A stretch of DNA of 64,000 nt from Galbibacter orientalis DSM 19592. Lineage in GTDB: Bacteria; Bacteroidota; Bacteroidia; Flavobacteriales; Flavobacteriaceae. Position 1 is the stretch's first letter. Every line of letters begins with the position of its first letter. The notes under the pieces were generated by a model. It was given only the letters and a program-made list of their open reading frames with translations. It was not told the origin of the DNA and did not search any database. Both the position numbers and the translations under genes were made by a program. Positions 8,318 through 16,415 of this stretch are shown in pieces. The stretch covers positions 3,498,240 to 3,562,239 of the forward strand of contig NZ_JH651379.1 in NCBI RefSeq assembly GCF_000260115.1, read 5' to 3'.

Positions 8318-8776
8318 CTAATCTTTCTTAATAGGAACCATAAAAACAGGAACTTTTGTATGTTCCAAAACAGAAGAAGCAACTGTTCCAATTAATAATT
8401 TTTCTAGTGCACTATGACTGTGAGTTCCCATAACAATTAAGGAAGCCTTCCATTCTTCAGCATAATTTAGCACCTCGTCGGCAGTATCACCTTCTGCTAT
8501 ATGAGATTTTACCATTGGATCCTTTAAATTTTCGGTTGCAGTTTTAAGGAAATCCTTGGCTATCTTTTTCATTTCATCTTGGATTGATGGGTCGTATGTT
8601 ACATTCATGGCATCGTATCCCATAAAACTAGGATATTGAATCCCGTAATATTGGAGATTGCTAATAACATGAATTAAACAAACTTCTGCATCCAAGGTTT
8701 TAGCAAGCTCATACCCTTTTTTAACAACCTCCTCTGAGGTTGGATTGTAATCTATGGCTATTAGTACTTTATTCAT
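8318..8776 (-). CDS. Universal stress protein (UspA family)
   Basis: A 152-residue single Usp domain. It begins MNKVLIAIDYNPTSEE and ends with the ATP-binding-type segment GTHSHSALEKLLIGTVASSV followed by EHTKVPVFMVP. Proteins of this family are cytoplasmic, bind nucleotides and rise under stress or growth arrest. The usual G-x2-G step of the ATP loop is altered (GTHS), so nucleotide binding is likely but not certain. The stop codon is immediately followed by the presumed TTG start of the beta-helix gene, so the two form a two-gene operon. Confidence 0.9.
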   Translation of the reverse strand: MNKVLIAIDYNPTSEEVVKKGYELAKTLDAEVCLIHVISNLQYYGIQYPSFMGYDAMNVTYDPSIQDEMKKIAKDFLKTATENLKDPMVKSHIAEGDTADEVLNYAEEWKASLIVMGTHSHSALEKLLIGTVASSVLEHTKVPVFMVPIKKD

Positions 8777-8944
8777 AGTTTATAAGAATTCAATGATATA
8801 CTTATAAAGGTATGAAATTGTTAAAAAAATTTACGTTAAGTTTTTCTGAAATAATTTATATGGATGTAAGTTATAGGTTTGCTAATAACATATTTAGAAG
8901 CTAGATTCTTTAAATATTAATTATATAAGCTATAAAAGGAAGCT

Positions 8945-9649
8945 CTATTCTTCTTTTATAATTAAAAGAGAAGCTTTTACGCCAGTAGCTAAATTCCAAA
9001 TATTTGAAGATATTTCGACTCCTTTATCATCAAAAACAGCAAATTGAGCAGTATTTGGCCCTGAAGAACCTTGATTTAACGCTTTAAATTCTATTTTATT
9101 AAATCCTTTTTCAAGGTCAATATAAATTCCTTTAAAACTCGATTCTAAGTATATATTTGGTGCTACTACTTTATCATTTACAATAACACTTACACGGTCT
9201 CCATCCACATATTGATGATCTCTACAAAGTATTTTAATTGATTTGGCATTGCTTTTAAAGTCGCCAAAATACTGTGTTGTTGTAGCGCCCATTTTTCCGT
9301 CATCTCCACTCCCGTTAAATTTTTTGTTCAGCTTTTTTTCAAACCGGTCTCCTGGATCTAAAAAAGCTTCTTGACTCCCCATCATATCTACTTCTTTATT
9401 TGCTATGTCGGTAGCAGATGGTTTTTTGGGAGTTTTAGGAACATACTTTTTAGGGACTTCTACATCTGGTGTAGCCTTTATATTTAAATTGGTAGCTTCA
9501 TTTGAATTCTCTTTTGGAAGCTGTGTTGCATTCAGTCCTTCTAATTTAATAGGGGTGTTTGTAGATTCAACTTGCGCATAGGAAGTATACCCAAGAAAAA
9601 CCATACATATAGAGACAAATAAAAACTTCATTTTATAATTCAAATTCAT
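8945..9649 (-). CDS. Secreted protein of unknown function
   Basis: A 234-residue exported protein. A signal peptide (MKFLFVSICMVFLGYTSYAQ; Met7 is an alternative start) is probably cleaved after AQ. Residues about 25-80 are a Pro/Lys/Asn-rich linker (VPKKYVPKTPKKPSATD). The C-terminal 110 residues form a beta-rich domain with DGDRVSVIVNDKVV, IDLEKGFNKIEFKALNQGS and GPNTAQFAVFD, a pattern seen in extracellular Bacteroidota proteins that resemble small carbohydrate-binding modules. No catalytic motif was seen. It is alone on its strand. Function is not assigned. Confidence 0.7.
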   Translation of the reverse strand: MNLNYKMKFLFVSICMVFLGYTSYAQVESTNTPIKLEGLNATQLPKENSNEATNLNIKATPDVEVPKKYVPKTPKKPSATDIANKEVDMMGSQEAFLDPGDRFEKKLNKKFNGSGDDGKMGATTTQYFGDFKSNAKSIKILCRDHQYVDGDRVSVIVNDKVVAPNIYLESSFKGIYIDLEKGFNKIEFKALNQGSSGPNTAQFAVFDDKGVEISSNIWNLATGVKASLLIIKEE

Positions 9650-9814
9650 AACCGCGATAAATATAAAAAATATCTAACTTTTGGAGTAAAAATAATATCC
9701 AATTCTGTGCCAAACGCTTAAATTTTGTTAACTTTTTTAATCGTAGTTATTTTAATACTGAATTAGAGGTTTAATTTATTATACACTACCCTTATTTCTC
9801 GAGAGTATACAATC

Positions 9815-9933
9815 AACTATCTCGAGGCAAGCCTACGAGGTATTCAAAGGAAAATAATTTAATCCATTTCGACGTAGAGCCCTTCGATAAACTCAGGACA
9901 GGCTCTGGGGAATAAAACCCTCAATAAGGGATT
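9815..9933 (+). repeat. Interspersed 120-bp repeat, copy B
   Basis: A full copy in the forward orientation with the CTCGAGGCAAGCCTACGAGG block, the CTTCGATAAACTCAGGACA core within GAGCC...GGCTC, and the CCCTCAATAAGGG end. It finishes 18 bp before the stop codon of the gene ending at 9952. It is nearly identical to the reverse complement of copy A. Confidence 0.85.
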
Positions 9934-9951
9934 TAAATTATTTTGATTTAA

Positions 9952-11253
9952 TTAGCTTTTGTTTCTATCTATTTGTCGCTGAATTTTATTAATTGCAGAC
10001 TCTATAGATTTTTCGGGTTCTATAACATTATAAGCTCCCCAAAATTCTGGATCTGAAAACCCAGAAGCTTCATCTACAATAATGATTGAAGGTTTCATTC
10101 GGTCTTTGTTTTTAACAGTTCTTTCTCCCTCATTTTCTTGCCAATCAGTAATAGCCATTTCACTTTTCACATGATATTTAGAGTTAAACCACTTCCCTTT
10201 TTTATTAACAACAAATGTAAGTTGTACGTTTGCGTAGCCATAGTACCACTTTCCATTTTTTATTCTATAATCTACTCTGTAAGAAGCTTCTGTAGGATAT
10301 ACATCAGTTCTACTTGGTTTTCTTCTAACTAATAATTCACTAACTTTCTCTCGGTCTTCAACATTTAAGTTGAAAATAGCACTTACCAAAGCATGATTTT
10401 CAGCATCTATAAATAATTTGCCATAAAACAGAGGGTCTATAACATTTTCCTTTTGTTTAAAATTAACTACATAAACAGATTTACTATTTATAGTTGTAGA
10501 AGCATCAAATTTAAAGTCGTAATGTTTTATAAGTTCCTGTGTAAAAATATATTCTGGATACTTCATAACATCCACATACAAGGGAGTAAACGGCCCTCCT
10601 TGCAATTTTAATGCTACTGTATCCAAACGAGAATAATTAGTGTGCTTTCTAGATTTAAATAAATCTACAATATCTCTTTTACCATTGGAATTAGGTTGTT
10701 TGTAGATGTAAGCAACAGCTTCAGATAAAGAAGCGTCTCTATTTCGTTTCTTAATTGTTTCTCTATAAAAAGCTGTCATTTTAACTGGAGAAGTCAAATA
10801 GTTAACCCCACTTTTATTCAACATACTTCTAACCAAACTTAGCGCATCTTTTGGAGCGCTTAAATCTACTTGGGAAAGCGTTATCGAGACAGGATATAAT
10901 GAGATTTCATTGTCTTCAACACTGAGCGTATTTATAGGAATTATTTTTTTTTGATATCCTAAAAAAGATACGGTTAGATTCTTATCGAGCATGGATATTG
11001 GAACTTTTAAAATAAAGCCGCCTTCCGCATTTGTAATCGTACTTATGTTGGTGTTTTCTATAGCTATGGTAGCAAATACAAGTTCATCATTAGTTGTGGC
11101 ATCAAAAATAGTTCCTTTAAACTCTTGAAAGTTAATGGTGTCTTGTACGCTTACTATAAAATCTGATTCAAAAGCTTTTACGGAAGGAACATTGCAAAAG
11201 ATTAACAATGCTATTAGAAATAAAAAAGACGATTTAACTGACACAGCTTTCAT
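9952..11253 (-). CDS. Exported carboxypeptidase-like regulatory domain protein
   Basis: A 433-residue exported protein. A signal peptide (hydrophobic residues about 9-26) precedes a carboxypeptidase-regulatory-like beta-sandwich at about 40-125 (FKGTIFDATTNDELVFATIA ... NAEGGFILKVP ... VSFLGYQKK). The remainder is a beta-rich domain typical of flavobacterial outer-membrane-associated proteins, with TAFYRETIKKRNRDASLSEA and KNGKWYYGYANVQLTF. This N-terminal domain is common in TonB-dependent receptors and in standalone cell-envelope proteins, but there is no plug or barrel here. Exact role unknown. It is followed closely by repeat copy B. Confidence 0.78.
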   Translation of the reverse strand: MKAVSVKSSFLFLIALLIFCNVPSVKAFESDFIVSVQDTINFQEFKGTIFDATTNDELVFATIAIENTNISTITNAEGGFILKVPISMLDKNLTVSFLGYQKKIIPINTLSVEDNEISLYPVSITLSQVDLSAPKDALSLVRSMLNKSGVNYLTSPVKMTAFYRETIKKRNRDASLSEAVAYIYKQPNSNGKRDIVDLFKSRKHTNYSRLDTVALKLQGGPFTPLYVDVMKYPEYIFTQELIKHYDFKFDASTTINSKSVYVVNFKQKENVIDPLFYGKLFIDAENHALVSAIFNLNVEDREKVSELLVRRKPSRTDVYPTEASYRVDYRIKNGKWYYGYANVQLTFVVNKKGKWFNSKYHVKSEMAITDWQENEGERTVKNKDRMKPSIIIVDEASGFSDPEFWGAYNVIEPEKSIESAINKIQRQIDRNKS

Positions 11254-11333
11254 GACTTAAAAATTAAATTAAACTTACAAAAGATACAAAAAACTAAATG
11301 AGAAAGCTATAAATTAATTATAGGAAAAGCGAT

Positions 11334-11365
11334 ACAAAAAAAATCTCCCTATGTTTAGGGAGATT
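11334..11365 (-). terminator. Minus-strand terminator left of the IS element
   Basis: Stem AATCTCCCT / AGGGAGATT with a 6-base loop, followed on the minus strand by eight T residues. It terminates transcription coming from the right. The nearest minus-strand gene on that side is the receiver-like gene ending at 12790, now separated from it by the IS element. Confidence 0.7.
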
Positions 11366-11508
11366 GTAAGTAGGTTTTCAGGTAAGACTTGAGGCAAGTC
11401 TTTTTAAGTTTTAGTAATTATTGCTTTAGGGCGCACAATAACTTTTAAACTATACAATAAATTTAAGTCAGATTCGTTTGATATAAAATATTTTGTTGTC
11501 AAGTATAA

Positions 11509-11529
11509 TACTCCCCAAATTTAGGACAG
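11509..11529 (+). repeat. Left terminal inverted repeat of the IS3 element
   Basis: Starts TACTCCCCA and ends GGACAG. It matches the complement of 12706-12726 at 17 of 21 positions, including an unbroken outer run of nine bases. Confidence 0.75.
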
Positions 11530-11560
11530 GAAATTAAGTTGTAATTTTAACCCTGTCAAT

Positions 11561-11839
11561 ATGAAAACATCAAGAAGAAAATTCAGCGCATCCTTTAAGG
11601 CCAAAGTAGCCATTGAAGCGATAAAAGAGCAGACAAGTATACCTGAACTTGCTGCCAAATTTGAATTGCATCCAGCCCAAATATCCAATTGGAAGCGAGA
11701 GTTTTTAAAAAACGCAGAACTTGCTTTCGAGTCCAAATCAGAAAAAGATACTCCAGCTGTGGATACCGCACCGCTTTATAGTAAGATCGGTCAATTACAA
11801 GTTGAGAATGATTTTTTAAAGAAAGTCTTGGGCAAATGA
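11561..11839 (+). CDS. IS3-family transposase OrfA
   Basis: A 92-residue DNA-binding subunit. The N-terminal half is the helix-turn-helix of IS3 OrfA (RRKFSASFKAKVAIEAIK ... HPAQISNWKREFL), and the C-terminus is a leucine-zipper-like helix ending DFLKKVLGK. Its TGA stop overlaps the ATG of OrfB in the form ATGA, so OrfB could be made by re-initiation. An OrfAB fusion by ribosomal frameshift, the usual route in IS3, is not ruled out because A-rich runs precede the stop. Confidence 0.92.
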   Translation: MKTSRRKFSASFKAKVAIEAIKEQTSIPELAAKFELHPAQISNWKREFLKNAELAFESKSEKDTPAVDTAPLYSKIGQLQVENDFLKKVLGK

Positions 11840-12684
11840 GTACTACTGAAAGAAGACAAAAGGTAGTAAAATCTCATCCAAGGCTGAGTCTTGCACAACA
11901 ATGTAAAATCCTTAACATTCATCGCTCTGGTCTGTATTATAAGCCTAAAAGTGAGAGTCCATTGAATTTAGAACTGATGAAGGCAATAGATGCGCAGTTC
12001 CTGGAACACCCCTATTATGGAGTCGAACGGATGACTGATTATCTCATCCTTGATCTTGGCTACCACGTAAATGTGAAAAGAATAAGACGGCTGTATAAAA
12101 TTATGGGATTACAGACCATATATAGAAAACCTAAAACCACCATCAGGGATCCTAAAAACTATAAGTACCCTTATCTCTTGAAGGGCTTAGTAATAGACCG
12201 CCCTAACCAAGTATGGCAGACTGACATCACCTATATTCCTATGTTCCGTGGCTTTATGTATATGAATGCTATCATTGATGTATATAGTAGAAAAATACTT
12301 AATTGGAGTATTTCAAACTCAATGGACAAACAGTGGTGTATCGAGCTTCTTAGAGACACTATCGCTCAATATGGCAATACGGAGATCCATAACTCCGATC
12401 AAGGGTCACAATATACCAGCTCCGAATATATTGAAGTGCTTAAAGAACATGATATTCAAATATCTATGGACAGCAAAGGAAGAGCTTTGGATAACATTTT
12501 TATTGAGCGCTTCTGGAAGTCTCTTAAATATGAAAAGATCTATCTAAACCCACCAAACGGAGGTCTAGATCTCTATCAAATGGTCACGGAATATATTGAA
12601 TTCTATAACACCAAAAGAAGGCATACTGAAATAGGAAAAGTACCACCTGATCAAATTTATAATACAAAAAGAATAGCATCATAA
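11836..12684 (+). CDS. IS3-family transposase OrfB (DDE integrase domain)
   Basis: A 282-residue catalytic subunit. Residues about 10-60 form an HTH_21-like segment (LSLAQQCKILNIHRSGLYY), followed by the retroviral-integrase-type core. The catalytic triad is visible as D130 (WQTDIT), D188 (HNSDQGSQYTS) and E224 (IFIERFWKSLKYE), with the 35-residue D-to-E spacing of the family. Length is normal, with no internal stop. It catalyses strand cleavage and transfer of the element ends together with OrfA. Confidence 0.93.
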   Translation: MSTTERRQKVVKSHPRLSLAQQCKILNIHRSGLYYKPKSESPLNLELMKAIDAQFLEHPYYGVERMTDYLILDLGYHVNVKRIRRLYKIMGLQTIYRKPKTTIRDPKNYKYPYLLKGLVIDRPNQVWQTDITYIPMFRGFMYMNAIIDVYSRKILNWSISNSMDKQWCIELLRDTIAQYGNTEIHNSDQGSQYTSSEYIEVLKEHDIQISMDSKGRALDNIFIERFWKSLKYEKIYLNPPNGGLDLYQMVTEYIEFYNTKRRHTEIGKVPPDQIYNTKRIAS

Positions 12685-12705
12685 ATAATTAGATATATAT
12701 TTAAA

Positions 12706-12726
12706 CTGTCTTACAGATGGGGAGTA
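12706..12726 (-). repeat. Right terminal inverted repeat of the IS3 element
   Basis: Inverted partner of 11509-11529, starting 21 bp past the OrfB stop. Outer bases GGGGAGTA mirror TACTCCCC. Confidence 0.75.
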
Positions 12727-12789
12727 GTGTAAAGATTGGTTTTTTGTATGTGAACGTATCATAATAGTCCTTTTAACCAGATTAGTTTA

Positions 12790-13176
12790 CTATAAAACTT
12801 CACTTTTATATATTCCTACAATTTTTGAAGTTAATTCTATCAAAATTTCTGGTACTACAGGTTTAAGAACACAGTTATTTATTTCTAAAGTTGAGTTTTC
12901 TATTAAAGCTACTTGTTGACTATTTGAGGCTAAGAAAATTACAGGGGTATTTAAAACGTTTTTTTTATCAATCTCTTGAATTATTGATAGTCCGTTAAAA
13001 TTTGTGCTACTAAAACTATAAATTATTACATCAAAAAGCTTATTGGATAAAAAATCTGTAGCAGCTGAGAGGTTTGCAAAAACGACTACTTTGAAATTCT
13101 CTTTCTTTAACCGAAACGACAGTAAAGAAGCAACCATTCGATCCTCTTCTATTAAAACAATAGTTTTTTTAAGCAT
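12790..13176 (-). CDS. Receiver-like domain protein lacking the phospho-acceptor Asp
   Basis: A 128-residue standalone protein with the CheY fold pattern. The acidic pocket is present (EED, residues 10-12), as is the conserved Lys (K105 in LKPVVP). The position of the phospho-acceptor Asp is occupied by Ser: the usual D-x4-D motif reads DVIIYS (49-54), so S54 replaces Asp. It therefore probably cannot be phosphorylated in the normal way and may act as a constitutive or protein-binding pseudo-receiver. It overlaps the upstream Hpt gene by 8 bp, so the two are translated together. Its likely terminator (11334-11365) now lies beyond the IS element. Confidence 0.78.
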   Translation of the reverse strand: MLKKTIVLIEEDRMVASLLSFRLKKENFKVVVFANLSAATDFLSNKLFDVIIYSFSSTNFNGLSIIQEIDKKNVLNTPVIFLASNSQQVALIENSTLEINNCVLKPVVPEILIELTSKIVGIYKSEVL

Positions 13177-13570
13177 CCAGTTCGTTTATTTGCTTCCGAA
13201 TTTCGTTTAATACTGCTATATATTCATTTTTAAAGCCTGAAATTAGATTTGAAATATTATCGTAAGTGTTTAAATGCTGGCATTCCTTTTGGATCATATC
13301 TAAATAATCAAGAAGCGAATTGGCTTTAACCATTTCCAAACCATTCCTTACTTTATGAGCCGCTCTAGAAATTGAAAAGCGCTCTTTTGCTTTTATAGAA
13401 ATTGCTGTAGTTTCATAAAACTCCTCTATGTTTTCATTTAACAAAGCAACTATTTCATTCATATACTCTTTATCGGCCAAGCAGTCTTCTTTTAATTTAG
13501 AAATATCTGCTTTTTTAAGTCGCTCATCTTTCTTCACACTAGAAAAATTAAAAATATTAATCATCTTCAT
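13169..13570 (-). CDS. Hpt (histidine phosphotransfer) domain protein
   Basis: A 133-residue all-helical protein. The Hpt signature A-H-x-(L/V)-(K/R)-x is seen as AAHKVRNGLEM (70-80), with H72 as the phospho-accepting His. Hpt proteins shuttle phosphoryl groups between receiver domains of phosphorelays. Its only neighbour partner is the receiver-like protein, which lacks the Asp needed to receive phosphate. Either the relay partner is encoded elsewhere or the pair works through binding alone. No histidine kinase is in the window. Confidence 0.8.
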   Translation of the reverse strand: MKMINIFNFSSVKKDERLKKADISKLKEDCLADKEYMNEIVALLNENIEEFYETTAISIKAKERFSISRAAHKVRNGLEMVKANSLLDYLDMIQKECQHLNTYDNISNLISGFKNEYIAVLNEIRKQINELDA

Positions 13571-13767
13571 AAGGTATCTAAGTTTACGCTTACAAACATA
13601 AAGTAGGTTTCATAAATAAGATTTGGGTATAAAATTATTTATATAGAAGCAAAAATATCTCCTGTATATTTTAAATGAAATTTTTTGTTGTGTAGGGATG
13701 ATATTTGTATACAAAACACTTTATTAAGATAGTGTCTTATAAAATGAGAAAATATAAGTAGTTTTAC

Positions 13768-14928
13768 TTATTTTAGATTATGGAGAATGAAATCAATACT
13801 AGAATTATTGTTTTTATTAGCTGAGTAAGAATCTGTTATATGAATAGATTTTGAAGCCAGTCCTAATTCTTGAAGTTTTACAATAGAATCTACCCTATCT
13901 AAAGAAACTTTTCCTGTTAATAAAGGGGAAAGATTGTTCCCAGATTTGTAATATTCATACACTTTTTTTAATCCTGTTAAATACAAATAATCTTTTGTAA
14001 ACCCTCCTCCTCTATGGATTCGTAGTGTTATTATAAAAGCCTTATCTCTATCTAATTTATACTGATTGTGTAATAAATCGAAAGTGTCCGAAAATGAATA
14101 TCCTTTAATCAAACTATCAGCGGCAATTACTCTATACGCTAATATTTTTAGTCGACTTAAAGTGAGGGCGCCACTCATATACTCGCTAAATACAGCCAAT
14201 CCTTCTTGTGTTTCTACATTTTTTGGAAAGCCATTAGAAAATATTTTAAGAGGCTGATTTAAACCATTAAAAGTAGTTACCATATGAACGCCTATTTCAT
14301 GGTTTGCTAACGTTTTAAGCTGATTGTCGTTAAATTTAGCGTTCTTTTTAATATACAACGTTTGTGTGCTATTAGATACCATAGCATCTGCCGCTATACT
14401 AGTAGATAATTTTATATTTAAAGGAAAATCATAACGCTCTACAAACTCTTCAAAGTACGCCTGCGCATCTCTAGCAGTGTATTTTTTTTCCTGATTTTCT
14501 CCTTCTTTTTCATTTTTTATATGAAGAATAAAACGGGCATTGGCTACGTCTTTTTCTTTTGGAGTTCCATAAAGTTTCAGGCTGTTATAAAAGAATTTTT
14601 TTCGCTCACCAATTGCTTCTGCAGTTTGTACCATGTTGGCATAATAATATACAATCCCTTGGTATAAATCGCGAATATCATCATCTTCAATTTTTTCTAA
14701 TTGATTAGAAAACAACGAACGCTGTAGCTTGAAAGCATTAAAATTTTGCTTCGGATATTTAAAGATAGGTTCTTCTGTGTATTTAGAAGAAAAGAAACGA
14801 TGCTTTTCCTTTTCAGTATTTAAAGGATTTAAATAACTAAGTAACTCTATTCGTTTAATTAGCCTATCTAAATTCTTATCAATAGTAAATAAAGCAGCGT
14901 TGTCTTTTAAAATATCCTTAGTTATCAT
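13768..14928 (-). CDS. DUF1704 / QEGLA-motif metallopeptidase-like protein
   Basis: A 386-residue soluble protein of the family annotated as flavohemoglobin expression-modulating QEGLA motif proteins. The metal-site pattern is NHEIGVH (H210, E211, H215) followed by ETQEGLAVFSEYMSG (QEGLA at 241-245). The family is related to eukaryotic MATCAP tyrosine carboxypeptidases, so zinc-dependent peptide cleavage is likely, but the bacterial substrate is unknown. The ATG overlaps the symporter stop by 4 bp (ATGA), so it is coupled to a dicarboxylate/amino-acid carrier. Confidence 0.85.
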   Translation of the reverse strand: MITKDILKDNAALFTIDKNLDRLIKRIELLSYLNPLNTEKEKHRFFSSKYTEEPIFKYPKQNFNAFKLQRSLFSNQLEKIEDDDIRDLYQGIVYYYANMVQTAEAIGERKKFFYNSLKLYGTPKEKDVANARFILHIKNEKEGENQEKKYTARDAQAYFEEFVERYDFPLNIKLSTSIAADAMVSNSTQTLYIKKNAKFNDNQLKTLANHEIGVHMVTTFNGLNQPLKIFSNGFPKNVETQEGLAVFSEYMSGALTLSRLKILAYRVIAADSLIKGYSFSDTFDLLHNQYKLDRDKAFIITLRIHRGGGFTKDYLYLTGLKKVYEYYKSGNNLSPLLTGKVSLDRVDSIVKLQELGLASKSIHITDSYSANKNNNSSIDFILHNLK

Positions 14929-16358
14929 ACAGTAACTTCCTTCTCTTTTTGTTCTTGATAATTAAGCATTCCTTCACTTTTAGCAATTAAAGAGCAAACA
15001 GTAGCGTCTCCAGTAACATTTACTACAGTTCTCATCATATCTAAAATTCTATCCACAGGAAGGATGATACCAATCCAAGCTGGATTTAGGCCTACCGATT
15101 GCAATACTATAATAAGCATTACTAAGCCAGCGCTTGGCACCGCAGCAGAACCAATAGAGGCTAATGTGGCAGTTAGCACTATAGTTAATTGCTGTGCAAT
15201 AGTTAAATCAATCATGTGTAATTGAGCAAGAAATACAACTGCTACTGCTTGGTATAAGCAGGTCCCGTCCATATTTACGGTAGCTCCAATTGGAAGTACA
15301 AAACTTGTTATTTTTTTATCTACTCCTAAGTTATCTTCCACGCATTCCATTGTAACTGGAAGCGTAGCGGCACTACTTGATGTAGAAAAAGCTAATGTTT
15401 GAGCTGGGCTCATTGCTTTAAAGAATCCAAAATAAGAAATAACTCTTATAAACATTTTAAAAATTGCAGGATATACTACAAATATCATTAAACCTAAACC
15501 AAGCATTACTGTAAGAGAATACCAACTTAGCCCTTTAAATATTTCTACTACTTTTCCTATATCGTCTCCAGCCATTTTACTTACAACACCTGCTAGAAGA
15601 GCAAAAACAAAAAATGGAGCTGCCTTCATAATCAAGGCTACCATTTTAAGAAACACCTCCATAACTCCATCAATAAAAGCTTCTACAGGTTTTGATTTTT
15701 CATCAGGAATAAAGAGTAAACTAATTCCGAAGAAAAGAGCAAAAAATATAACTTGAAGCATTAATCCGTTATCTGCTAAAGATTTAAAAATATTATCTGG
15801 AACAATATCTACTAGCGGTTGAAGCGGTCCTGCTTCTTTTGCCTGATTTGCAGTATTCATTTTTTCGTTTACGGTAGCGTCTTTCAATTCTGATCTGGAT
15901 AAATCTGAAATTCGCTCTGCTCTATCTAGAAATTTAGGATCGTGTAAATAATTAACCCCATCCTTAATTTCTAAATTCTGAGATCCTGCCCACAATTCGT
16001 AGCTAATTCTATTATCTATTCTGCTTTGCTCATCTATAAGCTTTCCAGGTTTAATAACATTCACTAAAACTAATCCAAGGGAAACCGCTAAAATAGTAGT
16101 AATAAGGTATGCTAAAAGGGTTTTTCCTCCCATTCTACCTAAACTAGACGGATCTCCAATATTTGAAACTCCATTTATAATAGAAAAAAGCACTAAAGGA
16201 ACAGCAATGAGCTTTAATAAATTAATAAAAATAGTTCCGAAAGGCGCTATCCAGCCAATTGTAAACTGACTCCAACCAAGTTTACTTGATAAAATAGCCC
16301 AAATAATTCCAAGAACTAATCCAATGATAATTTGCCAATGTAATGCTAATTTCTTCAA
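14925..16358 (-). CDS. Dicarboxylate/amino acid:cation symporter (DAACS, GltP/DctA type)
   Basis: A 477-residue inner-membrane carrier. The family landmarks are the serine-rich hairpin SSSAATLPVTMECV and the cation-binding GATVNMDGT, followed by the second hairpin IGSAAVPSAGLVML. These proteins import glutamate, aspartate or C4-dicarboxylates with Na+ or H+. It has an extended hydrophilic loop (about residues 110-190) between early helices, longer than in E. coli GltP. It is the first gene of a two-gene operon with the QEGLA protein. A minus-strand TATATTTG box (16401-16408) is a candidate promoter. Confidence 0.9.
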   Translation of the reverse strand: MKKLALHWQIIIGLVLGIIWAILSSKLGWSQFTIGWIAPFGTIFINLLKLIAVPLVLFSIINGVSNIGDPSSLGRMGGKTLLAYLITTILAVSLGLVLVNVIKPGKLIDEQSRIDNRISYELWAGSQNLEIKDGVNYLHDPKFLDRAERISDLSRSELKDATVNEKMNTANQAKEAGPLQPLVDIVPDNIFKSLADNGLMLQVIFFALFFGISLLFIPDEKSKPVEAFIDGVMEVFLKMVALIMKAAPFFVFALLAGVVSKMAGDDIGKVVEIFKGLSWYSLTVMLGLGLMIFVVYPAIFKMFIRVISYFGFFKAMSPAQTLAFSTSSSAATLPVTMECVEDNLGVDKKITSFVLPIGATVNMDGTCLYQAVAVVFLAQLHMIDLTIAQQLTIVLTATLASIGSAAVPSAGLVMLIIVLQSVGLNPAWIGIILPVDRILDMMRTVVNVTGDATVCSLIAKSEGMLNYQEQKEKEVTV

Positions 16359-16400
16359 ATGAATGTATGTTTTAAGTTAATCTGTTAATAAAAACTGCTT

Positions 16401-16408
16401 CAAATATA
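16401..16408 (-). promoter_or_regulatory. Candidate -7 box of the symporter operon
   Basis: TATATTTG on the minus strand fits the Bacteroidota TAnnTTTG -7 consensus, 43 bp upstream of the symporter start. No clear TTTG at -33 was seen. Confidence 0.4.
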
Positions 16409-16415
16409 ACAGAAT

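Larger units (their letters stand above)
11509..12726 (+). mobile_element. IS3-family insertion sequence
   Basis: A 1218-bp element with two consecutive transposase frames and imperfect terminal inverted repeats. The left end reads TACTCCCCAAATTTAGGACAG without its last base shown here in full context (11509-11529). The right end (12706-12726) is its inverted match at 17 of 21 positions. No unambiguous target-site duplication was found, so the true outer ends could be a few bases further out. Both frames look intact, so the element may be active. Confidence 0.85.

Noticed and set aside
8317-8391. Usp to beta-helix gene fusion or long overlap
   Set aside because: The 25 extra residues are unlike the family and come from reading the Usp gene in another frame. 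A TTG start after the Usp stop explains the data better.
11490-12745. Target-site duplication of the IS3 element
   Set aside because: No matching 3-5 bp directly adjoin both inverted repeats. The exact outer ends are uncertain.
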